Notes under the pieces: model-generated | What the model saw: the letters and a program-made list of their open reading frames with translations, nothing else | What the model was told of the DNA's origin: nothing | Database searches by the model: none | Made by a program: the position numbers and the translations under genes | In this document: piece by piece, positions 37,480 to 46,094 of the stretch | How the letters are laid out: each line of letters opens with the position of its first letter | How positions within the stretch are numbered: the first letter of the stretch is position 1 | Assembly: GCF_001311075.1 (NCBI RefSeq) | Contig: NZ_BBAD01000002.1 | Location: forward strand, 41,769-105,768 | Direction: 5' to 3' | Origin: Secundilactobacillus similis DSM 23365 = JCM 2765 | GTDB taxonomy: Bacteria; Bacillota; Bacilli; Lactobacillales; Lactobacillaceae | DNA: 64,000 bases

Positions 37480-39257
37480 TTGACAACAGTTGAACAACTA
37501 GGACGCTACATTGATGCCGGGGCAGCCAAGCTCCCCGCAGACTTAGTGATCGAAAACGGCACTTTGGTAAACGTGAACACGGCAGAGTATTACTTGGCCG
37601 ACGTTGCAGTCTACCAAGGTAAGATCGTGGCAGTGGACGCTGACGTGAGTGCTTACGTGGGGCCTGAAACTCGGCATGTGGACGCTACCGGGAAGTATTT
37701 GGTACCCGGTTTGATCGACGGTCACATTCACGTGGAATGCAGTAAGCTGAGCCTGACTCGGTTTGCGCAGGCGGTTGTGCCTCACGGGACGACCAGCATC
37801 GTGTCCGGCCTAGACGAGTATATTTCAGTTGTTGGGGTTGCCGGGTTAGACGAACTCTTTACCGAAATCGACCAGAGCGCCATGAAGGTGTTCTGGGGGC
37901 TGCCATACAAAACACCGTACACCATCCCAACGTCAACAATTTCCTACAACGTCTCAGCAGCGGATCATGAGCGGATCCAACCCCAAGAAAACTGTTACGG
38001 CGTCTGGGAAACGGTGCGTGAAGCCATCCAGATGAAGGATGAAGATACTTTAAAAGCGATTTTAACGGCGCAAAAATACCATAAGCCGTGTTCGGTTGTT
38101 CACCAATGGCAACCGGCATCGACTTGAACGAATTTCTCATGAGTGGCGTTCACGTGGACCACGAAAGCTATTCTCACGAAGAATTCTTGGAAAAGGCGCG
38201 TAAGGGGGTTCACGTGGTCATTCGTGAATCATCCGTAACCAAGTTCTTAAAGGAAAATATCCGAGCCATCACTGAAGGTGCGGCTGGCGTTGCCCGGCAC
38301 ACGAGTTTTTGTACTGATGACGTCAACGCCCGCGACATTTTAGATTACGGGCATTTGGATCACATGGTTCGACTTGCGATTAAAGCTGGCGTATCACCAA
38401 TGACCGCTATTCAAATGGCTTCGTTAAATAGTGCTGAAGCTTACCACATCGACGATACGGTTGGCTCCATTGCGCCAGGTAAGGACGCTGACATTCTGTT
38501 AGTTGACCAACCCGGTACTTTCAACGTTGAAACAGTCATCAGCAAGGGCCAGTTAGTGTCCGAAAATAACGAAGTGGTTGCTAGTTTCCAACCACCAAAG
38601 CGGAGCGCGACCCTTCAAGGTAAGTTGCAGCATGAGTTATTGAAGCCGGCTGATTTTGACTACCAAGTTGACTTAGCCGATGGTACCGCAACCGTTGAAG
38701 CCATTCATAGTGTTGGCCCGTTTGTCAGAAAACGCCAAGACGTTGAGTTAGCAGTCAAGAACGGCGTCGTTCAACCCGACGTTGCCAAGGATACGGCACT
38801 GGTTTCGGTAATCGAACGTTACGGCATTAACGGCAATCAATCTCGCGGATTCTTACACGGCTGGTCGATCAAACGTGGCGCCGTCGCAACCTCAGCGTCA
38901 CCGGATGACAATAACTTGGTCGTTGCCGGTGTGAACACCGATGACATGGCGTTAGCGGCCAATACTCTGATCGAATGCGGCGGTGGTCAAGTCGTCGTGG
39001 TTGACGGGAAGGTTGTGGCCTTGCTGGAATTACCAATTGGTGGCATCACCACTGATTTGACACCTGCTGAATTAGCGGCTAAGGAAATCGAATTGAAGAC
39101 GGCTGCGGAACAGCTTGGCAGCGAACTGCCAGATCCATTGTTCTACCTGTCCTTCTTACCAATTACTGCGATTCCGGACCTTGCCATTACTGATGGCGGG
39201 AACGTGGACTACACGAAGTTGGCTTACTTTGATCCGATTTTGGAATTAAATAAATAA
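37480..39257 (+). CDS. ade: Adenine deaminase (one base missing)
   Basis: This 592-residue amidohydrolase converts adenine to hypoxanthine. The metal site GLIDGHIHVECS, the central MSGVHVDHESYSHEE and HTSFCTDDVNA regions, and the C-terminal SRGFLHGWSIKRGA are typical of the Ade family. One base is missing near 38087, where KYHKP should run on as VFGCSPMATGIDLNEFL. The start is TTG 37480 after GAGAGG. It follows the purine permease after 144 bases without a clear terminator and probably works with it and adenosine deaminase to funnel purines to hypoxanthine. Confidence 0.9.
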
Positions 39258-39340
39258 CTAGAGAGCAATCGACTTATCCGGTCGGTTGCTTTTTGTTGTC
39301 GCTTGTGTCCAGCGTAAGCATTGGGCGGATTTTGGGTGAA

Positions 39341-39526
39341 GGCTGTTTGTCATCGCTTCGCTCGCCAAAGCCGCATAAAAATCAGCGCTCTCTGGCCACC
39401 ACGCCGAATGGTGCTGCGCGAGACTGAGAGCTGCATGTAAGGCGAGTCCGGTAAACCCGCCAGACCCGGGCGCCTTCACCGGACTCACCTTACACACTGC
39501 TCTCAACCCGTCTCGCTCCGCACACT
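39341..39526 (-). repeat. Modular intergenic repeat, copy E
   Basis: Read on the minus strand: GTGCGGAGCGAGACGGGTTG starts the hairpin (39411-39523) with a private centre GGTGAGTCCGGT...ACCGGACTC. After ATTCGGCGTGGTGGCC it passes directly to the third block (TTTTTATGCGGCTTTGGC...GACAAACAGCC, 39341-39383) shared with copy C; the body of the second block is missing. It fills the 350 bp spacer after ade. Confidence 0.7.
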
Positions 39527-39607
39527 TGCTAGTAACCCCAACATTGACGACCGGGTTACTAACGCGTATACTAGCTAATTCAAACTGATTAACGGGGGTT
39601 ATTAAAA

Positions 39608-40162
39608 ATGACAACGACGATTTCGGTTCGTCAACTTGCGACAACGGCAATGATGACGGCATTACTAGTGGTGTTAGGGCTATTTCCGGGGATTCCGTTG
39701 GGACTCATTCCAGTCCCCATCGTGTTACAAAACTTAGGCATCATGTTAGTGGGGGCTTTACTCCGTGCGCGGTTTGGCACGATTTCAGTGGGGTTGTTAT
39801 TGCTGATGGCGTTTATCGGCTTACCAGTCCTTTCTGGTGGTCGTGGGGGTGCGGCGGTGTTTTTCGGTCCAACTGGTGGTTATTTAATTGGTTGGTTGCT
39901 GGCGCCAGCTTTGATCAGTGGCTTGTCGACAATTTGGCACGCCCGTGAAACCCACGGGTGGTGGCGTGAATTGGTGATCATACTGTTAATTGGCGTCGGA
40001 CTGGTTGACCTGATTGGGTCGTTATGGCTGGCGGGACAGTCGCACATGACGCTTTCAACGGCGTTGTTGTCAAATGCTGCCTTTTTACCTGGCGATATCC
40101 TAAAAGCGATAATTGCAGTTTTGCTAGCTCGGCGGTTACGGCCAGTGCTAAAATTGGCTTAA
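39608..40162 (+). CDS. bioY: BioY biotin transporter (ECF S component)
   Basis: This 184-residue protein of six helices binds biotin for the energy-coupling factor transporter. The GGRGGAAVFFGPTGGYLIGW motif is the family signature. The start ATG 39608 follows GGGG. It forms an operon with birA 18 bases downstream, matching the use of imported biotin. Confidence 0.92.
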   Translation: MTTTISVRQLATTAMMTALLVVLGLFPGIPLGLIPVPIVLQNLGIMLVGALLRARFGTISVGLLLLMAFIGLPVLSGGRGGAAVFFGPTGGYLIGWLLAPALISGLSTIWHARETHGWWRELVIILLIGVGLVDLIGSLWLAGQSHMTLSTALLSNAAFLPGDILKAIIAVLLARRLRPVLKLA

Positions 40163-40180
40163 GTAACGGAGGATGAATCA

Positions 40181-41159
40181 ATGACACAGACAACCAAACA
40201 GCAAATTTTAGCCGAATTATTAAGTCACCCCGGTGACTGGCAATCTGGTGATCAACTCGCAAGTGACGCCAATATTTCCCGGGAAAGTGTTTGGAAGGCA
40301 ATCAATGGTCTTCGGAAGCAGGGCCATCAAATTGAAAGCCGGCGGAGTTTAGGGTATCGCTATCTTGGCAGTGATCGGCTGGATGCGGATGCCATTCAGC
40401 ATTACGCTGACGGTCACTTTTCGGGTGACTTACGAGTGATGGATGAAATCAACTCCACTCAAAGTTGGGCGAAGCAGGTGTTGAGTGAAACACCAGAGTT
40501 AGGCACAACGGCGTTCTTTGCGGAACAGCAAACGCAGGGGTATGGCCGACGTGGCCGGGCGTTTTATTCGCCGAAAGAAACTGGGTTATATATGAGTTTA
40601 GTTTTACCAAATCCATATACGGATATGCCGCAGCCGGGGTTATTGACGACCGGCGTAGCGGTATCGGTGGTTCGCGTATTGTCACAGTTTTTTCCTGAAA
40701 AGCCGTTCCAGTTGAAATGGGTCAACGATATTTATCTAGAGGGCAGAAGGTTTGCGGTATTTTAACCGAAACTAGCCTTGAACTCGAATCGACGTCATCG
40801 ATGGCGTTTGTGATTGGGGTTGGACTCAATTTAAGTACGGCGTCTTTCCCGGATGAAATCAAGCAAAAGGCACGGGGCATTGCGCCAGATGGTCAAGTTG
40901 ATCGGAATCGGTTGGCGGCGGCGTTGATCAGTCAAATTCAGACGGATTGTGGTACCTACATGACTGGTGCATTGATGCCGGTTTATCGTGAATGGTCTGG
41001 CGTGATTGGTAAACCGGTCACGTTGAAAGTTGGGTCTCGAACGGTGACCGGTATCGTACAAACGATCGATGATCAGGGCCAGCTTGTGTTAACCGATGAC
41101 GCCGGGCAAGTGACGGCCTATGGGAGCGGTGAAGTGACCAAGGTGAATCTGGTGTCTAA
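40181..41159 (+). CDS. birA: Biotin-protein ligase/repressor BirA (one base missing, stop codon also lost)
   Basis: The N-terminal winged helix (SDANISRESVWKAINGLRKQGH) suggests biotin-dependent repression as well as ligase activity. Catalytic residues lie in TAFFAEQQTQGYGRRGRAFYS and KWVNDIYLDGQKVCGIL. The frame breaks after 40740 at DIYL; repaired, it continues to GSGEVTKVNL. The gene should stop there, but the frame reads on into the CHY zinc finger gene. With a second base missing near 41153 the stop is TAA 41157-41159 and the protein has 326 residues, normal for BirA. Confidence 0.88.
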
Positions 41160-41163
41160 GTCA

Positions 41164-41463
41164 GTGTTGATTGCGGGACGGCTGACGGATGACGCTGGTC
41201 GGTGCCGGCATTATCACTTGGAAACGGATGTTGTGGGACTGAAGTGCGCGCGGTGTCAGACGTATTTTGCCTGCTATCAGTGCCATGATGAGTTAACGGA
41301 TCATGCGTTTGTACCGAGTCCGAAAACGGAACAGGTTGCGATTTGTGGTGTTTGTGGGCAGCGGATGACGTATGCGGTTTATGCGGTGGGGCATTGTCCG
41401 GCTTGTGGACATGGGTTTAATCCGCGGTGTGCGGTGCATGCGGGGATTTATTTTGGTGATTGA
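41164..41463 (+). CDS. CHY zinc finger family protein
   Basis: The 99-residue protein is dense in zinc ligands: CRHYH, CARC, CYQCHDELTDH, CGVC, CPACGHGFNPRCAVH. CHY zinc finger proteins bind several zinc ions; bacterial members have no settled function. GTG 41164 (reading MLIAGRLTDDAGRC) is taken as the start because homologous proteins begin so. As given, its frame is continuous with birA. See findings for fusion versus base loss. Confidence 0.8.
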   Translation: MLIAGRLTDDAGRCRHYHLETDVVGLKCARCQTYFACYQCHDELTDHAFVPSPKTEQVAICGVCGQRMTYAVYAVGHCPACGHGFNPRCAVHAGIYFGD

Positions 41464-41570
41464 GGAAAAGTGGTTTCGGATTGAGTGCTCTTTTGGGAGT
41501 GCCGGTTTGAGATCACTTTTTTTGTTGGCGATAGTGAGTGGTGATGGTGACGTGCATTGCTGTTATGTGG

Positions 41571-41776
41571 TTTTCGGCGCTATTTGGATTGGGGATTTAG
41601 GAGAATCGGTTTTGGTGTGGAGTTTGGTGACGGAAGTTGTTTTAGGCAACTGCGCCGAAACGTGCTCCGCAAGGCAGAGAGTTGCGCATAAGCGACTTCC
41701 ACCACAAACCCCAAAAACCGGGGTTTCTGGCGAAAGTCACTTATGCTCCACTCTCTAACCGCCTTGCTCCGCACTC
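41571..41776 (-). repeat. Modular intergenic repeat, copy A
   Basis: Read on the minus strand: GAGTGCGGAGCAAGGCGGTT opens a hairpin (41662-41774) with a private centre, TGACTTTCGCCAGAAACCCC and its partner. The second block runs from GTTTCGGCGCAGTTGCC to GCGCCGAAAA (41571-41580). It lies between the CHY gene and the padR promoter; 41464-41570 holds nothing I can name. Confidence 0.75.
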
Positions 41777-41785
41777 TAAAAAAAC

Positions 41786-41814
41786 TTGCACAATAGGTCA
41801 AAACGACCTATACT
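41786..41814 (+). promoter_or_regulatory. padR promoter with embedded operator
   Basis: TTGCAC (41786-41791) and TATACT (41809-41814) are 17 bp apart. The spacer holds a perfect inverted repeat, ATAGGTC (41793-41799) and GACCTAT (41805-41811), and a further half-site CGACCTAT occurs at about 41828-41835. A repressor bound here would block RNA polymerase. Confidence 0.75.
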
Positions 41815-41845
41815 TAATCAGTCGTTACGACCTATGGAGGTGCGA

Positions 41846-42406
41846 ATGTACGAATTATTAATTTTAGGGGTATTAACGTCCCGAGATATGTCCGGCTATA
41901 AACTGCGGTGCGTGCTGGAAAGTGCGTTGGTACCGCGGCGGCCGGTTTCTAACGGCGTGATGTATCCAGTACTTAAAAAACTGGCGGAACAGGGATTTAT
42001 CGTCTTTGTGGATCAGCCCAATGACCCGCGAGGAAAGCGATTGGCGCACATTACCGAAGCAGGGATGGATCGGGTGCAGGAGCTGATGCGCCAACCCGTT
42101 GCTGAAGATGGGAAACGCGAATCGATTTACCGGTTCAAGTTTCGGGGGATGTCAGCCGTTGATGTGGCGACTCAGGAACGGATTTTAGCTGATTACGAAG
42201 CTAGTAATCAAACTGATCGCAACGTTTATCAAGAAGTTTGGGAACATTTACAAGATAAGTTACACCAATCCGATGCGCGCCACGATGCGTTAACGTGGGG
42301 CTGTCGGTCACTCGAACTAGGAATCGCCATCTGTGATGCAAAGCAGGCGTGGATCGACCAGTGTCGGGTAGAAATGAGTCAAGGGGGCAAACATGGCAAC
42401 AACTAA
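41846..42406 (+). CDS. PadR-family transcriptional repressor
   Basis: This 186-residue protein has the PadR winged helix (LLILGVLTSRDMSGYKLRCVLESAL... VMYPVLKKLAEQGFI) and a C-terminal coiled-coil dimerisation domain. PadR proteins repress nearby exporter or detoxification genes until a phenolic or drug ligand binds. The start ATG 41846 follows GGAGGTG. It overlaps the exporter gene by 14 bases, and an operator lies in its promoter, so it probably represses both. Confidence 0.87.
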   Translation: MYELLILGVLTSRDMSGYKLRCVLESALVPRRPVSNGVMYPVLKKLAEQGFIVFVDQPNDPRGKRLAHITEAGMDRVQELMRQPVAEDGKRESIYRFKFRGMSAVDVATQERILADYEASNQTDRNVYQEVWEHLQDKLHQSDARHDALTWGCRSLELGIAICDAKQAWIDQCRVEMSQGGKHGNN

Positions 42407-43946
42407 ATCAACGAAACAATGGATCGCCTTAGCTGCAATGGGCTTGGGGGTCTTCATGGGCTTACTGGACGTCACGGTCGTTAACGTGGCGCTGCCAACA
42501 ATGGTTACGGATTTTAAAACCACTTTTACGGACCTGCAGTGGGTGTTAAATGCCTACACGCTGGTCTACGCCGTCAGTTTGATGATCATGTCCAAACTGG
42601 GGGATATGTATGGTCGGAAGAAATTTTCTTAGGGTCACTGATCTTATTCGTGCTGGCATCAGCTGTGAATGGGATGGCCAGCAATTTATTAATTCTAGAT
42701 ATTGGCCGAGGCGTTCAAGCCATTGGTGGTTCCGGTATGATGTCGCTGTCGATGGCTTGGTGGCATCGAACTTTGAGGGCCGTGACCGGGGCTTAGCACT
42801 GGGCATTCTAGGTTCCATTATCGGGATGTCATCAGCGTCAGGACCGTTAATTGGTGGTTACCTGGTCGAACACTTCGGCTGGCCATCAATTTTCTACGTC
42901 AACGTACCGTTTGGCATTATTGCGGTGATCCTGACCGTGATTTACGTGAAGGAAACGCCAAGCTATGGTAAAAATCAAAAAGTCGACTTGGTGGGCATGT
43001 TCCTCTCGGCCGTTGGATTGTTTGCGGTCATCTACGGTTTAATCGTCAAAGAAGGGCATACGCACTGGGGTTGGTTAGACTTACGTGTCAGTGGCTGGCT
43101 ATTAGGCGGTGTTGTGGTACTGATCATTTTTATCGTAGCAGAAGCGCACATCAAAGAGCCAATGGTTAATTTACAAATGTTCAAGAAACCCCACTTTGTT
43201 GGGGTGGTTATCGTGGCATTTGCGTTAGGCGCGGGGATCTACTCCTTCAACACGTTCCTGACGGCGTTGATGCAGAACTACATTGGTTATTCAGCACTCA
43301 AACCGGGGTTCGGCAACTGACCATCAGTATCTGGTCGCTGATTCTGGGTCCCATTGTGGGAATCCTGAGCGCACGGTACTCGAAGAAGTGGATGATTACC
43401 ATCAGCTTGTTGGTTGGGAGCATCGGCTTCGTCCTAATGGCCCGGGCAATTGGTCCTGCAGTCACGTTCGCTGGTCTATGGCCCGGTATGGTCCTGATGG
43501 GAATCACCAACGGGATGGTTAATCCGTTGTTAAATACCGCCGGCATGGAAGGCGTCCAACCGCATGAAATGGGGATGGCGTCTGGTTTGCTAAACGTTTT
43601 TCGGCAACTGGGAACGACAGTTGGCGTGGTTGGCCTAGGCTTGATTCAGGATAGCCAGTACGAAACTTACCTGAACGGTCATCTCGGTCATCTCGGCATG
43701 CCAACCGCGGCCGTTGATGGCCTTAAAAAAGCGTTGGTCGATGCTGGACCGTTTTCGGGACACACGATTGCCTTTGCCGATCGGGTGCAACACGCGCCAT
43801 TCGCGCATGCGTTCCAGCAGGTGGTCATCCGCGCTTACGACCACGGTATGACCTCGCTAACGATTGCGGCGGCGGTCATTGTCCTGATTGGGGCAATTGG
43901 TGCGGGATTATTGCTGCAACGAAATCCGAAATCAACGGAATTATAA
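42393..43946 (+). CDS. DHA2 (14-helix) multidrug MFS exporter, EmrB/QacA type (three bases missing)
   Basis: The protein has the DHA2 marks: LLDVTVVNVALPTM in the first helix, GDMYGRKK (motif A), and LGSIIGMSSASGPLIGG (motif C). Three bases are missing near 42624, 42755 and 43302, where GRKK, SLSM and SALK change frame into IFLGSLILF, LVASNFEGR and GVRQLTISIW. Repaired length is 518 residues. It would export drugs or phenolics in exchange for protons and is probably controlled by PadR. If the breaks are real it is a pseudogene. Confidence 0.83.
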
Positions 43947-43956
43947 AATAATCGTG

Positions 43957-44003
43957 AATGGCGTCATTACAGACGAAAAACCTGTAATGACGCCATTTTT
44001 ACG
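43957..44003 (+). terminator. Intrinsic terminator after the exporter gene
   Basis: AATGGCGTCATTACAG pairs perfectly with CTGTAATGACGCCATT, followed by five T. Confidence 0.9.
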
Positions 44004-44118
44004 TTGCATGTAACCCGGGAAATAACCACGAAATTATGGAGAATCACCCATGCTTAGAAGCTTAGCTAGGCAAATTCAGTTGGCTGTCGTATTCTAAAAT
44101 CAGCAAGGGGGAGAAAAA

Positions 44119-44742
44119 ATGAAATTTGGTGAACGACTTAAACGAGAGCGGGTAGCACAGCAGTTAACCCAACGAGAAATGGCAGCGCAACTGAACGTTT
44201 CTCGACAAACCATTTCGAGCTGGGAAACGGGCAATAGTTATCCGGATATCGATCGCTTAATTCAACTGAGTGACGTCTACCAGATTTCGTTGGACGTGTT
44301 ATTAAAGGAGGACTCGGGGATGAAGGAGTATTTGAAGAAACAAGAAGTGATGGACGAAATTAAACCCATCGTGAAATTGACAACGGTGATCGACTTGATT
44401 TTTATTGCCATTTTACTGGTCATTCCGGTGCACGGTATCGCTGGTGGTTTGGTGATGCTGATGGGCTTGCTGAACATTGCGGTCTTACAGCGCATTCAGC
44501 GGTTTCAAGAGGCGGTTACTGGGGAACGTTGGGTGAACCGATGGTCTACGCGTCGTCTGTGGCTGATGTTGACGACTGGCGTTTTATTAGTGGTGGCGTT
44601 GGGTGTCGCGGGAATTACTGGCTGGCAGTGGACGAGTTGGGTGACTAAGCTGGTCATGGCCGCCGGGGTAACGCTGGCCGCGCTGGTGGTGCTGGAGATC
44701 ACGTATCGGGTGGATGTGAAGCGGCACACTGAAGAAAAATAA
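44119..44742 (+). CDS. XRE-family regulator with C-terminal membrane helices
   Basis: The 207-residue protein has an N-terminal HTH_XRE domain (FGERLKRERVAQQLTQREMAAQLNVSRQTISSWETGNSYPDIDRL) and four hydrophobic helices after residue 90. Such fusions are common in Firmicutes and sense membrane or envelope signals; the target is unknown. AGGGGGAG precedes ATG 44119. There is no terminator I can see before the next promoter at 44810. Confidence 0.82.
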   Translation: MKFGERLKRERVAQQLTQREMAAQLNVSRQTISSWETGNSYPDIDRLIQLSDVYQISLDVLLKEDSGMKEYLKKQEVMDEIKPIVKLTTVIDLIFIAILLVIPVHGIAGGLVMLMGLLNIAVLQRIQRFQEAVTGERWVNRWSTRRLWLMLTTGVLLVVALGVAGITGWQWTSWVTKLVMAAGVTLAALVVLEITYRVDVKRHTEEK

Positions 44743-44809
44743 TTTGAATTTAAAAATTGTTTTCCTATAATTAAGCACTTAATTTGTCAGCCTTGGGTCA
44801 TAACGATGG

Positions 44810-44838
44810 TTGAATAGTAATGATGTAAGCGCTATACT
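44810..44838 (+). promoter_or_regulatory. Promoter of the cobalamin adenosyltransferase gene with cre site
   Basis: TTGAAT (44810-44815) and TATACT (44833-44838) are 17 bp apart. TGTAAGCGCTATAC (44824-44837) matches the CcpA cre core (TGWAAnCGnT) and overlaps the -10. Confidence 0.75.
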
Positions 44839-44850
44839 GACGGTAATAAG

Positions 44851-44908
44851 TTGGCAAGGGCGCCAAATGATGACTCAGGGTTGAGTCGTTATTTGGTGCT
44901 CCTTTTTT
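44851..44908 (+). promoter_or_regulatory. EutV-type antitermination site before the adenosyltransferase gene
   Basis: A hairpin TTGGC-AAGGGC-GCCAA (44851-44866) has a six-base loop with A1 and G4. Its 3' half is shared with the terminator stem GGCGCCAAAT...ATTTGGTGCTCC followed by six T (44858-44908), so the two are exclusive. Only one hexaloop is visible here; the usual upstream partner is not seen. Confidence 0.6.
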
Positions 44909-44929
44909 AGTTGTAAAGGAGGACTTGAG

Positions 44930-45490
44930 ATGCAACTCTATACGAAAGTTGGCGACAAGGGCACCACGAAATTGGTTGGCGGCGGAACCGTCAGCAAAGA
45001 TTCTGATCGTGTGTGGGCATATGGCACGATTGATGAATTAAATACCTTTATTGGCTTGGCTGCCACTAAACTTGATTCAAAGGAACAAGATATTCAAGCG
45101 GAACTGCTGCAGTTGCAACACTGTTTATTTGATTTTGGGAGTGATCTTGCCAATCCCAACCTCAATGATGACACGATGCGCTTTAACCCAAAGTACGTTG
45201 GATGGTTAGAAAGTAAGATTGATCAGTATCAGGATGAGCCACCGGCTATTCAACGGTTTATCTTACCTGGTGGCAGTGAGCAATCGGCCTTGTTCCAGGT
45301 ATGCCGGACGATCACGCGGCGAGCGGAACGGCAGATTGTGTCACTGAATTGGTCAGTAACCTTACCAAGCGAGATGTTGAAGTTTATTAACCGATTATCC
45401 GACTATTTTTACGCACTGGCGCGGGTGGTTAACTATCGACAGGGGACACCTGAAGTTTTCTATGAGCATGGTAATCAGGTTTTTCATTAA
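44930..45490 (+). CDS. PduO-type ATP:cob(I)alamin adenosyltransferase
   Basis: The 186-residue enzyme makes adenosylcobalamin, the cofactor of EutBC. MQLYTKVGDKGTTKLVGG is the family's ATP site, and FILPGGSEQSALFQVCRTITRRAERQIV with LNRLSDYFYALARVVN (here INRLSDYFYALARVVN) matches the C-terminal active-site region. AAGGAGG precedes ATG 44930. It opens the eut locus and has its own promoter, cre and EutV-type terminator. Confidence 0.92.
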   Translation: MQLYTKVGDKGTTKLVGGGTVSKDSDRVWAYGTIDELNTFIGLAATKLDSKEQDIQAELLQLQHCLFDFGSDLANPNLNDDTMRFNPKYVGWLESKIDQYQDEPPAIQRFILPGGSEQSALFQVCRTITRRAERQIVSLNWSVTLPSEMLKFINRLSDYFYALARVVNYRQGTPEVFYEHGNQVFH

Positions 45491-45602
45491 TAACTAGACC
45501 AATTATTAATTTAGTAAATTAGTGAATTGTGCGAAACTTATCATATCAACAAATAACGCCAGTCAAAGTACTAATAGTAGTTGTAGCACAAAATAGTGTT
45601 AG

Positions 45603-45631
45603 TAGACAAATTTGTATAAAAATGGTATTCT
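45603..45631 (+). promoter_or_regulatory. Promoter of the EutX-like RNA
   Basis: TAGACA (45603-45608) and TATTCT (45626-45631) are 17 bp apart; TGG before the -10 makes it an extended element. Confidence 0.55.
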
Positions 45632-45647
45632 AAAATCAACAATTGAA

Positions 45648-45745
45648 TGAAAAGGCTTACTAAATGGAAACCGGTGTAATTCCGGTACGGACCCGCCACT
45701 GTGATTAGTAGTGGTATACTACTATCAGTCAGATCTTTTTAGTAA
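45648..45745 (+). promoter_or_regulatory. Cobalamin (AdoCbl) riboswitch
   Basis: GGAAACCGGTGTAATTCCGG, then ACGGACCCGCCACTGTGA, contains the B12-box GCCACTG and the conserved upstream hairpin. It lies inside the EutX-like RNA. Confidence 0.9.
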
Positions 45746-45762
45746 GCTACTTATGAGAAGTG

Positions 45763-45796
45763 ACATTTTGCCTCGTGGAAAAGGCGAAATGTTTTT
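45763..45796 (+). terminator. Early terminator of the EutX-like RNA
   Basis: ACATTTTGCCT pairs with AGGCGAAATGT and is followed by five T. It lies between the riboswitch and the EutV-binding hairpins. Confidence 0.8.
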
Positions 45797-46004
45797 CATG
45801 TCAATTCAACCTGCACAATGGGGTGCGGGTAACGTAAACAATGGCGTTTATGGTGGGGTCGCAGCGATGCGGCTCTTTTTTAATTGAAAAAGTTGGCAAA
45901 CGAGGCTGGGGTTAGCCCCTGAGGCTCATTTTTTTAGCGAACAGGTGTTAACCGCGTAGTGACGGCAATTGCTTTAATTTTGCTTGTGATGGCTTTCCCA
46001 ATCA

Positions 46005-46033
46005 TTTAGTGAGTTATATATTAATGCACTAAA
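46005..46033. promoter_or_regulatory. Inverted repeat upstream of the eutG promoter
   Basis: TTTAGTG (46005-46011) and CACTAAA (46027-46033) lie just before the -35. It may be a regulator site. The stretch 45882-46004 contains a GC-rich short hairpin near 45904-45925 and nothing else I can name. Confidence 0.35.
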
Positions 46034-46039
46034 AAAACG

Positions 46040-46068
46040 TTGACACCAATTCATGTAAGCGCTATATT
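46040..46068 (+). promoter_or_regulatory. eutG promoter with cre site
   Basis: TTGACA (46040-46045) and TATATT (46063-46068) are 17 bp apart. TGTAAGCGCTATAT (46054-46067) repeats the cre of the adenosyltransferase promoter at the same position relative to the -10. Confidence 0.8.
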
Positions 46069-46094
46069 TAATACGTAAATAAAATTGATAATTC

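Larger units (their letters stand above)
45638..45881 (+). ncRNA. eutX: EutX/Rli55-like riboswitch-controlled EutV-sequestering RNA
   Basis: The order is riboswitch, early terminator, two hexaloop hairpins, late terminator. Hairpin 1 is CCTGCAC-AATGGG-GTGCGGG (45810-45829) and hairpin 2 is CGTAAAC-AATGGC-GTTTATG (45833-45852); both loops have A1 and G4, the pattern bound by ANTAR regulators. The late terminator is GGGTCGCA-gcga-TGCGGCTC plus six T (45856-45881). In E. faecalis EutX and Listeria Rli55, adenosylcobalamin causes early termination; without it the full RNA titrates EutV so eut genes stay off. The parts here match this design. No coding frame is present in the RNA. Confidence 0.82.

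Noticed and set aside
39258..39662. 134-codon minus-strand frame after ade
   Set aside because: It covers repeat copy E and the start of bioY and has no ribosome site; the repeat explains it.
41372..41758. 128-codon plus-strand frame after the CHY gene
   Set aside because: It runs through repeat copy A and has no protein-like composition or start signal.
42393..43946. Exporter gene as a true pseudogene
   Set aside because: All three breaks are one-base losses like those in many essential-looking neighbours, so sequence error is simpler.
45890..45945. A further terminator near GGCTGGGGTTAGCCCCTGAG
   Set aside because: Pairing is short and ambiguous despite the T-run; not strong enough to list.
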